NCBI RefSeq assembly: GCF_049195245.1
Contig: NZ_JBMIRR010000020.1
Span: 105,552 to 169,551, forward strand
Direction: 5' to 3'
Length of the DNA: 64,000 nucleotides
Origin: Arenimonas sp049195245
Lineage (GTDB): Bacteria > Pseudomonadota > Gammaproteobacteria > Xanthomonadales > Xanthomonadaceae
Shown one piece after another: positions 26,919-35,915 of the stretch; position 1 is the first letter of the stretch; each line of letters starts with the position of its first letter. The position numbers and the translations under genes are program-made. Below the pieces are notes generated by a model that worked only from the letters and a program-made list of their open reading frames with translations, did not search any database and had not been told where the DNA came from.

Positions 26919-27502
26919 CCCGCGTCCCGGTGTTGCCGCCGAATGCGCCGCGCAACGGCACCGCCTTCGGGCGCTGGATCGGCCGCAGCGTGCTGCGGCT
27001 GGGCGGCTGGACCATCACCGGCGACTGGCCCGACCTGCCGCGGCTGGTGGTGATCGCGGCGCCGCATTCGTCCGGCTGGGACGCGGTGTGGGGCCTGGCC
27101 GCCAAGCTGGCCATGGGCGTGGACATCACCTTCATCGCCAAGGCCGAGCTCTTCCGCGGCCCGCTGGGCTGGCTGCTGCGCCGGTTCGGCGGGCGGCCGG
27201 TGGACCGCAGTGCGCCCGGCGGCATCGTCGACCAGACCGCGGCGCAGATCCGGGAGGCGCCGCGCATGTGGTTCGTGCTGGCCCCGGAAGGCACCCGCCG
27301 GCGCGTGGAGCACTGGAAGACCGGTTTCTGGAAGATCGCGCGGCGCGCGCAGGTGCCGGTGTTCTGCGCCTGGTTCCATTACCCCGACCGGACCATCGGC
27401 CTGGGTCCGCTGTTGGAAACCAGCGACGACTACGACGCCGACATGGCGCGAATCCGCGCGCTGTACCGGCCCTACGAGGGCAAGAACCGCGGCACCACCT
27501 GA
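26915..27502 (+). CDS. Lysophospholipid/1-acylglycerol-phosphate acyltransferase family protein
   Basis: A 195-residue PlsC-superfamily acyltransferase. The catalytic H-x4-D is HSSGWD near residue 50 and the substrate-binding block is APEGTRRRV near residue 125. The GTG start overlaps the arfB stop by 4 bp. It is shorter than typical PlsC and lacks an obvious membrane helix at its start. The acyl acceptor is not known. It ends in a perfect palindrome shared with the convergent lysR gene. Confidence 0.82.
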   Translation: MTRVPVLPPNAPRNGTAFGRWIGRSVLRLGGWTITGDWPDLPRLVVIAAPHSSGWDAVWGLAAKLAMGVDITFIAKAELFRGPLGWLLRRFGGRPVDRSAPGGIVDQTAAQIREAPRMWFVLAPEGTRRRVEHWKTGFWKIARRAQVPVFCAWFHYPDRTIGLGPLLETSDDYDADMARIRALYRPYEGKNRGTT

Positions 27503-27514
27503 GCCCGCGCGGGC

Positions 27515-28474
27515 TCAGCGTTCGGAGGCGCCGGTGTCGAAATAGTCGCGGCGCTCGAACAGCCCCGGCTTGATCAGGTCGATGAAGGCCCGCGCCTGCG
27601 GGCTGAGGTACTTGCCCTTGCGCATCACCACGCCGTAGCTGCGCGGCGGGAAGTACTCGCCCAGGTTGCGCGCCACCAGCCGCTTCTCGTCGGCCTCGGT
27701 CAGGCAGATGCTGGTGACGATGGACACGCCCAGGCCCATGGCCACGTACTGCTTGATCACCTCCCAGCCGCCCACTTCCAGCGCCACGGTGTAGGGCACG
27801 CGCCGCTGCTGGAACACCAGGTCCACCAGGCGATACGTGGTCAGCCGGCGCGGCGGCAGGATCAGGCCGTAGGGCGAGAGGTCCTCGAGCCGCAGGTCGG
27901 GCTTGTCGGCCAGCGGGTGCCCGGGCGGGCAGATCAGCATCGGGTCGAAGGAGTAGACCGGCGCGTAGGCCAGGTCGGTGGGCACGTCGAGCATCGAGCC
28001 CACGGCCAGGTCCACCGCGTCCGAGCGCAGCAGGCCCAGGCCGTCCTGGCCGGTGACGTTGTGCAGCACCAGCTGCACCTCCGGGTACTGGTCGCGGAAG
28101 GCCCGCACCAGGGCCGGCAGCAGGTAGAGGATGGTCGAGCTGCCGGCGGCCACGTGCAGCTCTCCGGCCTGCAGGCCCTTGAGCCGGCCCCGGAACTCGC
28201 CGTCCAGGCCATCCAGGCCTTCCACCAGCGGCCGCGCCAGGTCGTACAGCACCTGGCCTTCGCGGGTCAGGCTGAAACGCCGGCCGATGCGCTCGAACAG
28301 GGCGGTGCCCAGGTCCCGTTCCAGCGCCTGCAGTTGCAGGGTCACGGCCGGCTGGCTCAGGAACAGGGCCTCGGCCGCCCGCGAGACCGAGCCCAGGCGC
28401 GCGACCTGGCAGAACGCGCGCAACGGCTTGAGGCGATCACCCTTGTAGTAAAAACGCGCCGCTGGCTGGGGCAT
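27515..28474 (-). CDS. LysR-family transcriptional regulator, CysB-like
   Basis: A 319-residue LTTR. The winged helix occupies about residues 14-75 (AFCQVARLGSVSRAAEALFLSQPAVTLQLQALE), and the rest is a periplasmic-binding-fold effector domain with the long form seen in CysB/Cbl (VAAGSSTILYLLPALVRAF). It is divergent from aceB across a 116-bp gap holding a long inverted repeat, which makes it a good candidate regulator of the glyoxylate shunt; the effector is unknown. Its stop codon is one end of a palindrome with the convergent acyltransferase stop. Confidence 0.88.
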   Translation of the reverse strand: MPQPAARFYYKGDRLKPLRAFCQVARLGSVSRAAEALFLSQPAVTLQLQALERDLGTALFERIGRRFSLTREGQVLYDLARPLVEGLDGLDGEFRGRLKGLQAGELHVAAGSSTILYLLPALVRAFRDQYPEVQLVLHNVTGQDGLGLLRSDAVDLAVGSMLDVPTDLAYAPVYSFDPMLICPPGHPLADKPDLRLEDLSPYGLILPPRRLTTYRLVDLVFQQRRVPYTVALEVGGWEVIKQYVAMGLGVSIVTSICLTEADEKRLVARNLGEYFPPRSYGVVMRKGKYLSPQARAFIDLIKPGLFERRDYFDTGASER

Positions 28475-28487
28475 AAGCCCTTGTTCC

Positions 28488-28521
28488 GATATAGATATAA
28501 CGCCAGCTTATACTAACTATC
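28488..28521. promoter_or_regulatory. Inverted repeat, candidate LysR operator for aceBA
   Basis: An imperfect inverted repeat with inner arms TATAA and TTATA separated by CGCCAGC and outer GATA/TATC. It is AT-rich in a GC-rich genome, includes a TATACT -10-like hexamer at 28509-28514 for aceB, and lies between divergent lysR and aceB. The position fits an LTTR site. Binding has not been shown. Confidence 0.45.
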
Positions 28522-28590
28522 AAAACATTTGGTTTGTCAAAGCCATGACCCAGGCCTAGGGTCGAACTCCGAATCCACAGGAGTTTCCCC

Positions 28591-30210
28591 ATGGCCGGTG
28601 ACGCTGCGCGTACCCTCGCCCCCCTGGCATTGAACGGCCCGCGCCTGGCCGGTCAGGAAGACCTGCTGACCCCGGCCGCGCTGGCCTTCCTGGTCGACCT
28701 GCACCGCGCCTTCGAGCCCGGGCGCCAGGCCTGCCTGGCCGCCCGCAAGCAGCGCCAGGCCCGCTTCGACGCCGGCGAGCTGCCCGATTTCCGCGCCGAC
28801 ACCCGCGCCCTCCGCGACGGTGACTGGACCGTGGCGCCGCTGCCGGCCGCGCTGCTCGACCGTCGCGTGGAGATCACCGGCCCGGTGGACCCGAAGATGG
28901 TGATCAACGCGCTGAACTCGGGCGCCAGCTGCTACATGGCCGACTTCGAGGACTCCACCTGCCCGACCTGGGACAACCTGCTCACCGGCCAGCGCGCCCT
29001 GCGCAAGGCCGTGGCCGGCAGCCTGGACTGGATGGCGCCGGACGGCAGCAAGCACTACGTGCTCGACCCGGCCTCGAAGACCGTGCTGATCGTGCGCCCG
29101 CGCGGCTGGCACCTGGACGAGAAGCACGTGCTGGTGGACGGCCAGCGCCTGAGCGGCAGCCTGTTCGACCTGGGCCTGTTCGCCTTCCACAACGCCGCGA
29201 CGCTGCAGGCCAGGGACCGCGGCCCGTACTTCTACCTGCCCAAGCTGCAGGCGATGGAAGAAGCGGCGCTGTGGGACAAGGTGCTGGCCTTCACCGAAGC
29301 GCGCCTGGGCCTGCCCGAAGGCGCGATGAAGGTGACGGTGTTGATCGAGACGCTGCCGGCCGTGTTCGAGATGCACGAGATCCTGCACGCGCTGCGCGGC
29401 CGCATCGCCGGCCTCAACTGCGGCCGCTGGGACTACATCTTCAGCTACCTCAAGACCTTCCGCCGCCACCGCGACCGCGTGCTGCCCGAGCGCAGCCAGG
29501 TCGGCATGACCCAGCCCTTCCTGAAAGCCTATTCGGAACTGCTGATCCAGACCTGCCACCGCCGCGGTGCGCATGCCATGGGCGGCATGGCCGCACAGAT
29601 CCCGATCGCCGGCGACCCGATCGCGAATGAAGAAGCGCTGGCGCGGGTGCGCGCCGACAAGCTGCGCGAGGCCAATGCCGGCCACGACGGCACCTGGGTG
29701 GCGCATCCGGCCCTGATCCCGATCGCGCGCGAAGTGTTCGACGCGCGCATGCCCGGCCCGCACCAGCAGGACGTGCGCCGCGAGGACGTGCAGGTGGACC
29801 GCGACACCCTGATCCGCCCCAGCGTCGGCACCATTACCCGCAAGGGCTTCGACAACAACGTCGAGGTCTGCGTGCGCTACCTGGCCGCCTGGCTCGATGG
29901 CCAGGGCTGCGTGCCGATCCACTGGCTGATGGAGGACGCGGCCACGGCCGAGATCGGCCGCGCCCAGCTCTGGCAGTGGCTGCACATGAGCGACCACGGC
30001 GGCGGCCCGCTGCACCTGGACGACGGCACGCCGGTGGACTTCTCGCTGTTCGACCGCGCGCTGCTGACGCTGCCTTCCAAGCTGGCCGACCGCATGAAGC
30101 TGCCCGGCGGCTCGAAGATCAACGAGGCCATCGCCCTGCTCGACCAGCTCACGCACGCCGAGGAGCTGGCCGACTTCCTCACGCTGCCCGCCTACGAACG
30201 CCTCGACTGA
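28591..30210 (+). CDS. aceB: Malate synthase A
   Basis: A 539-residue enzyme, near the E. coli AceB length (533). It condenses glyoxylate and acetyl-CoA to malate. Conserved signs are NSGASCYMADFEDSTCPTW, the LLIQTCHRRGAHAMGG segment, and LIETLPAVFEMHEILHALR. A good ribosome site (CAGGAG) precedes the ATG. It is followed 43 bp later by aceA, which completes the glyoxylate shunt for growth on acetate or fatty acids. Confidence 0.97.
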   Translation: MAGDAARTLAPLALNGPRLAGQEDLLTPAALAFLVDLHRAFEPGRQACLAARKQRQARFDAGELPDFRADTRALRDGDWTVAPLPAALLDRRVEITGPVDPKMVINALNSGASCYMADFEDSTCPTWDNLLTGQRALRKAVAGSLDWMAPDGSKHYVLDPASKTVLIVRPRGWHLDEKHVLVDGQRLSGSLFDLGLFAFHNAATLQARDRGPYFYLPKLQAMEEAALWDKVLAFTEARLGLPEGAMKVTVLIETLPAVFEMHEILHALRGRIAGLNCGRWDYIFSYLKTFRRHRDRVLPERSQVGMTQPFLKAYSELLIQTCHRRGAHAMGGMAAQIPIAGDPIANEEALARVRADKLREANAGHDGTWVAHPALIPIAREVFDARMPGPHQQDVRREDVQVDRDTLIRPSVGTITRKGFDNNVEVCVRYLAAWLDGQGCVPIHWLMEDAATAEIGRAQLWQWLHMSDHGGGPLHLDDGTPVDFSLFDRALLTLPSKLADRMKLPGGSKINEAIALLDQLTHAEELADFLTLPAYERLD

Positions 30211-30253
30211 CCCCCTTTCCGCACAACCCCACGAACTCCAAAGGACCACCGCC

Positions 30254-31558
<1,305 letters not shown>

Positions 31559-31627
31559 AACTTGGGGAGCCCGCCCCGGCCGGTGCCTGTGCGCACCGGC
31601 CGGGGACCGGGCTTCCAGGCGCAAGCC

Positions 31628-31661
31628 AGGCCCGGGGCCGGAAGGTCCGGGCCTTTGTTTT
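31628..31661 (+). terminator. Intrinsic terminator after aceA
   Basis: An 8-bp stem (AGGCCCGG / CCGGGCCT) with a loop is followed by TTGTTTT at 31655-31661. A separate 13-bp GC hairpin at 31574-31605, without a T-run, lies between it and the aceA stop and may stabilise the mRNA 3' end. Confidence 0.75.
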
Positions 31662-31734
31662 CCTTGACGCGGTTCGCCTCGCGGCGGGGCCGGATTGGAT
31701 ACACTCGGGCCAGTCTTCCGCTCCAGAGCCTTCC

Positions 31735-32754
31735 GTGACCCCAGCCGACCTCAGCGGCGGCGTCGCTTCCGGTGCCCGCAACGCCGGCACCGACGGCCGC
31801 CTGCCTTCGCAGCTTTCACCCGAAGAGTTCCGCATCCTGGCCGCCGCCGGCGTCAGCCGGGCGGTGCTGCCGGGCGAGGAGCTGTTCCGTCGCGGCGAGT
31901 CGGCCCAGAGCATGTTCCTGATCGACACCGGCGAAGTGCGCCTCGGCTTCGACGACGGCCTGGCCGACAAGCTGCTCGGGCCGGGCCAGTATTTTGGCGA
32001 GCTGGCGGTATTCATCGGCCGCCACCAGCGCTTCGCGCGCGCCGTGGCCGAGACCGCCGGCGTGCTCTACGAAATCACCCAATCGGCCTTCCAGTCCCTG
32101 GTCGAACGCGAGCCCGCGCACGTGGCGCGCTTCATGCAGCGCAGCTTCGCCTACCTGGTGGCCGGCGAGCACCAGCTGGTGCAGCACCTCAAGCGCCGCA
32201 ACGAAGACCTGATGCAGACCCTGGACACGCTGCGCCAGACCCGCACCGAGCTCACCGTGGCCCAGCAGCTGGTGCGCACCGACGACCTGACCGGCCTGGC
32301 CAACCGCCGCGGCCTGTACCGCTTCTTGGACGAGCTGGGCCGGCAGAACCTCAACGACCTCAAGCTGGCCCTTCTGCTGGTGGACATCGACCACTTCAAG
32401 CAGATCAACGATCGCAGCGGCCACCTGGCCGGCGACGCCGCGCTGCGCGCGGCCGCCGAGGAAGTGCGGCGCATGGCCGGACCCCTGGAGCTGCCCTGCC
32501 GCCTGGGCGGCGACGAGTTCGCCCTGGTGCTGCGCGTCAGCGACGACGGCGAGCTGGCCAACCGCGCCCTGGGCCTGATGAGCGCGGTGCGAAGCCTGCG
32601 CCTGCCCAGCCTGCGCGAGCACCGGCTGTCGGTGAGCATCGGCGGCGCCTTCTGTGCCGATCCGGGCGGCTGGGCGCACTGGTACAGCCAGGCCGACCGC
32701 GCGCTTTACGAGGCCAAGCGCCAGGGCGGCGACCATTGGCGCCTGTCGCGCTGA
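31735..32754 (+). CDS. Cyclic-nucleotide-binding GGDEF protein (diguanylate cyclase)
   Basis: A 339-residue, GTG-start protein. Residues about 25-140 are a CAP-like cyclic-nucleotide-binding domain with the phosphate-binding cassette in YFGELAVFIGRHQRFARAV. A helical linker leads to a GGDEF domain with GGDEF intact at residues 258-262 and DDLTGLANRRGLY and LLLVDIDHFKQIND upstream. No RxxD inhibitory site precedes GGDEF. It should make c-di-GMP under control of a cyclic nucleotide. A nucleotide cyclase gene begins 62 bp downstream, as in the Xanthomonas campestris cGMP pair XC_0249/XC_0250 that I recall from the literature. No strong Shine-Dalgarno precedes the GTG; in-frame alternatives exist. 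Confidence 0.85.
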   Translation: MTPADLSGGVASGARNAGTDGRLPSQLSPEEFRILAAAGVSRAVLPGEELFRRGESAQSMFLIDTGEVRLGFDDGLADKLLGPGQYFGELAVFIGRHQRFARAVAETAGVLYEITQSAFQSLVEREPAHVARFMQRSFAYLVAGEHQLVQHLKRRNEDLMQTLDTLRQTRTELTVAQQLVRTDDLTGLANRRGLYRFLDELGRQNLNDLKLALLLVDIDHFKQINDRSGHLAGDAALRAAAEEVRRMAGPLELPCRLGGDEFALVLRVSDDGELANRALGLMSAVRSLRLPSLREHRLSVSIGGAFCADPGGWAHWYSQADRALYEAKRQGGDHWRLSR

Positions 32755-32816
32755 ACCGGTGGCCGCGGTACCGGAAGCCCTGCGTTCACCCCAGTACAGC
32801 CCGGACCCGGCCCTGA

Positions 32817-35456
32817 ATGGACGCGACTGAACCGCGCAGCACGCACGCCCCGTCGTCGGCACCGGTCACCCCGGTGCTGCGCACGGTGCTGCTGTGCGAC
32901 ATCGTCGAGTCCACGGCGCTGGTCGAGCGCATGGGCGACATGCGTGCGGTGGCGCTGATGAAGCAGCACGACCAGCTGCTGCGTCAGGCGCTGGGCCTGT
33001 GCCACGGCCAGCTGATCGACAAGGCAGACGGCGTGCTGGCGCTGTTCGAGCGGCCGATCCAAGCCCTGGATTTCGCCCTGCGCTACCAGCGCGGCCTGCG
33101 CGAGATCGGCGCGGTGGAAGGCCTGGACCTGAAGGCGCGCATCGGCATCCACGTCGGCGACGTGATGACCTGGGCCAACGACCCCAAGGACGTGCTGACC
33201 GGCGCCAAGGCCTTCGAGGTCGAGGGCCTGGCCAAGCCGGTGGCCGCGCGCCTGATGAACCTGGCGCTGCCGGGCCAGATCCTGATGTCGGGCATGGCGC
33301 AGAACCTGTGCCACCGCGCCGTCGGCGAACTGGGCGAGGCCAGCCACAACCTGCGCTGGCTCATGCACGGCCGCTACAACTTCAAGGGCGTGCCGGCGCC
33401 GATGCTGGTGCACGAAGTGGGCGAGCCCGGCCTGTCGCCGCTGCGCGCGCCGGAGTCGGGCGCCAAGGCCTGGCGCGAGGTGCCAGTCTGGCGCCGTCCG
33501 CCGATGCTGGCCCTGGAGGTGCTGCTGATCGGCGCGCTGGGGCTGGCCCTGTTCTGGAGCAGCGTGCGCAGCCCGCCCGCCATCGCCTTCGCCGAGCGCG
33601 ACTGGGTGGTGGTGGCCGACCTGCAGAACCGCACCGACGAAAAACTCTTCGACGATTCGCTCGACACTGCGCTGCGCGTGGGGCTGGAGCAGTCGCGCCA
33701 CATCAACCTGGTATCCCAGCTGCAGATCGACCGGGCGCTGGAGCGCATGCAGCGCCAGGGCCAGCCCGTGGATCGCCAGCTGGCCACCGAACTGGCCCTG
33801 CGCGAGGGCGCCAAGGCCGTGATCCTGCCGACGGTGGCCGAGGTGGGCGGCGTGGTGCGGGTGAGCCTGGAAGTTATCGACCCCAACAGCGGCGTGACGG
33901 TCTACAGCGACAGCGCGGACGGCAGCGACGCGGGCGAAGTGCTGCCGGCCCTGGACGACGCCCTGACCAAGGTGCGTGGCCGGCTGGGCGAAGCCCTGGA
34001 TCGCGTGGAATCCAGCCACCGTCCGCTGGAAACGGTGACAACCTCCAACCTGGAGGCACTGCGCGCGTATTCGCTGGGCCTGAAGGCGCGCTATGAGTCC
34101 CGGCTTGCCGATGCCCGACCCCTGTTCGAAGAGGCGATCCGGCTCGACCCGGCCTTTGCGATGGCGCACCTGAACCTGGCCTTCCTGCACTACTCCGAGA
34201 ACGACGCGGCGCTCACGCGGCGGTACCTGGACCGGGCCCTGGAGAATCGCGACCACCTCACGCAGCGCGAGCTCATCTTCCTGGAGGGCGCCGAGGCCAC
34301 GCTCAACAACCCCCAGCGCGCGGTGGAGAAGTTCAAGCTGCTGTCGGAGCTGTATCCGGACGAATACCGCGCCTATTACAACTATGCCTTCTTCGCCTAC
34401 CTCGACCTGTTGCGCCCGGCCGAAGCCCTGGAAATGATGCAGGCGGGCCTGGTCCAGCGGAATCCGCGCCTGGGCTCGCTTTATTACCTGCAGGCCGCGG
34501 TGCAGATGTCGCTCAACCGCTATGACCAGGCCATCGCGTCGTTCGAGCAGGCCGAGTCCCTGGGTGTGGCCGGTTCCAAGGTGGACTTCATCGGCGTCTA
34601 CGCGGCGCAGCGACGCTTCGACCTGGCCACGCGCACCGCGGGCACGCAGGCACAGTTCGACACCGCGGTGGCCGACCTCGAGTCGCGCCGGTTCGGCATC
34701 AGCCTGGCGATCGACCAGGGCGAGTTCGCGCTGGCCGAGGCGCGTGCCCGGGAACTGGTGCGCGACGCAAAAGACCAGGGCGTGAACGACCTGACCCTGA
34801 GCAGCCAGCTGGGCGCCGGGCTGATGGTCCGCAGCTATCAGCCGGACGCCGCCTTCGCGGACGACCTGTTGGCCTTTGCCGCCGCCCGCGGCGAGCGGCT
34901 CGCCCAGGCCGACGCCCTGGAGCAAAGGCACGTGGTGCTGCAGATCCTCGCCTCGGCCTGGATGTCCGCGCGCCTTGGCGACACCCGGACGGCGGTCCGG
35001 TTGATTGAAAGCGTTCAAGCCCACCCCTTGCTGGCGGCTTATCCGGCCAACGTGTCCATGCTGCGCATCGCGCGTGCCGAGGTGGCCCTGGCGGAAGGGC
35101 GGCCGGAAAGCGCCGTGGCGCTGCTGGACGGCCCGGTGGGCAAGGGCGAGGGACTGTATCTGGAGCGGGCGGTGCTGATGCGCGCACGCGCCGGTAGCCG
35201 GGAGTGGACACAGGCGCTGGTGCTGGCCCAATGGCTGGCGTCCAATCGCGGTCGGGCCTATGGCGAATTCGACGGAATGGGCATGCTCAAGCCCGCCAAT
35301 CTGGCCGAGAGCAATCTGGCGCTCGGCGCATCTGCCGCCTATGCCCGCGAGCTGGGCCAGGCCAGCCAGGCGGAGGAGGCCGAGGCGGCCTTCCGCGCTG
35401 CCTGGCCGCGCGACGAAGCGCGCGCGCTGGCAGCCCGGAAGGTGCCCCCGCGCTGA
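32817..35456 (+). CDS. Class III nucleotide cyclase with TPR region (putative peptide modification system cyclase)
   Basis: An 879-residue protein. Residues about 20-200 form a class III cyclase domain: metal-binding Asp28 in LLCDIVEST and Asp71 in KADGVLALF, and RIGIHVGDV further on. One membrane helix follows at about 229-248, with positive residues just before it, so the cyclase should be cytoplasmic. After the helix comes a domain with VVADLQNRTDEKLFDDSL (FlgO/CsgG-like, residues about 255-380), then TPR-like repeats to the end, predicted periplasmic. TIGRFAM/NCBI name such proteins putative peptide modification system cyclase. Product (cGMP or cAMP) is not readable. It ends TGA directly beside the TCA of the convergent peptide gene. 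Precedes the dehydrogenase by 459 bp. Confidence 0.87.
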   Translation: MDATEPRSTHAPSSAPVTPVLRTVLLCDIVESTALVERMGDMRAVALMKQHDQLLRQALGLCHGQLIDKADGVLALFERPIQALDFALRYQRGLREIGAVEGLDLKARIGIHVGDVMTWANDPKDVLTGAKAFEVEGLAKPVAARLMNLALPGQILMSGMAQNLCHRAVGELGEASHNLRWLMHGRYNFKGVPAPMLVHEVGEPGLSPLRAPESGAKAWREVPVWRRPPMLALEVLLIGALGLALFWSSVRSPPAIAFAERDWVVVADLQNRTDEKLFDDSLDTALRVGLEQSRHINLVSQLQIDRALERMQRQGQPVDRQLATELALREGAKAVILPTVAEVGGVVRVSLEVIDPNSGVTVYSDSADGSDAGEVLPALDDALTKVRGRLGEALDRVESSHRPLETVTTSNLEALRAYSLGLKARYESRLADARPLFEEAIRLDPAFAMAHLNLAFLHYSENDAALTRRYLDRALENRDHLTQRELIFLEGAEATLNNPQRAVEKFKLLSELYPDEYRAYYNYAFFAYLDLLRPAEALEMMQAGLVQRNPRLGSLYYLQAAVQMSLNRYDQAIASFEQAESLGVAGSKVDFIGVYAAQRRFDLATRTAGTQAQFDTAVADLESRRFGISLAIDQGEFALAEARARELVRDAKDQGVNDLTLSSQLGAGLMVRSYQPDAAFADDLLAFAAARGERLAQADALEQRHVVLQILASAWMSARLGDTRTAVRLIESVQAHPLLAAYPANVSMLRIARAEVALAEGRPESAVALLDGPVGKGEGLYLERAVLMRARAGSREWTQALVLAQWLASNRGRAYGEFDGMGMLKPANLAESNLALGASAAYARELGQASQAEEAEAAFRAAWPRDEARALAARKVPPR

Positions 35457-35744
35457 TCAGCGCTTGCTGGCTTCCAGTGCGATCGGCTGGTACGCGACCT
35501 TGCTCGAGGCCAACTGGGTGCGCAGCACGTCACGGCTGGCCTTGATGGCTTCCTTGCTGGCCAGTTCGCCGACGGTCATGCACATCCACGGGCCTTCCTC
35601 GACGGACTTGTCCGCCGCCTCCTTGTGACCGACCGTCGCCAGGGCCTGGCGCGGATCCTTCTGGAACAGGTCGCGGAACTTGTCGTCGCTGGAGAGCTTG
35701 TCGAGCAGCTTGTCGGTGGTGTCTTCGGAAAGTTGGAACGGCAT
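35457..35744 (-). CDS. NHLP-type RiPP precursor peptide (putative modified peptide)
   Basis: A 95-residue peptide. Residues 1-40 are a leader-like helical segment (LLDKLSSDDKFRDLFQKDPRQAL) of the nitrile-hydratase-leader type. The middle holds GPWMCMTVGELASKEAI, with the only Cys at position 55 and Trp53, and the tail is AYQPIALEASKR. NCBI/TIGRFAM describe this as a putative modified peptide found next to the cyclase and dehydrogenase present here. A good ribosome site (AGGGGAAG) precedes the ATG. It faces the cyclase gene with no gap (TGA then TCA). Modification is inferred from context; no core region is proven. Confidence 0.85.
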   Translation of the reverse strand: MPFQLSEDTTDKLLDKLSSDDKFRDLFQKDPRQALATVGHKEAADKSVEEGPWMCMTVGELASKEAIKASRDVLRTQLASSKVAYQPIALEASKR

Positions 35745-35915
35745 GCTTCTTCCCCTGATGGTGGTGACGCGAAGTGACACAAGGACCAGCGCAAGGGCCG
35801 GGCGTGACCGGAGGTTTGCCCCGGGTGCGCGGCCGCTTCGGATCGAGGCTGGCGCGCTTGCAAGATAAACCGGCGCACTGGCACTGTCACGGTCCGCTCC
35901 CTGCCGGACCACCCC
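35745..35915. promoter_or_regulatory. Divergent control region, precursor peptide / dehydrogenase
   Basis: 171 bp between the divergent peptide and dehydrogenase starts. It holds two GTGAC half-sites 10 bp apart (35764-35768 and 35774-35778) and an AT-richer pocket with TTGCAAGATAAA near 35868-35879. No sure promoter was identified. It should contain promoters for both genes. Confidence 0.4.

Noticed and set aside
24341..27379. Minus-strand frame of 1012 codons over rep, arfB and the acyltransferase
   Set aside because: Another frame of real genes; the true frames have full catalytic motifs.
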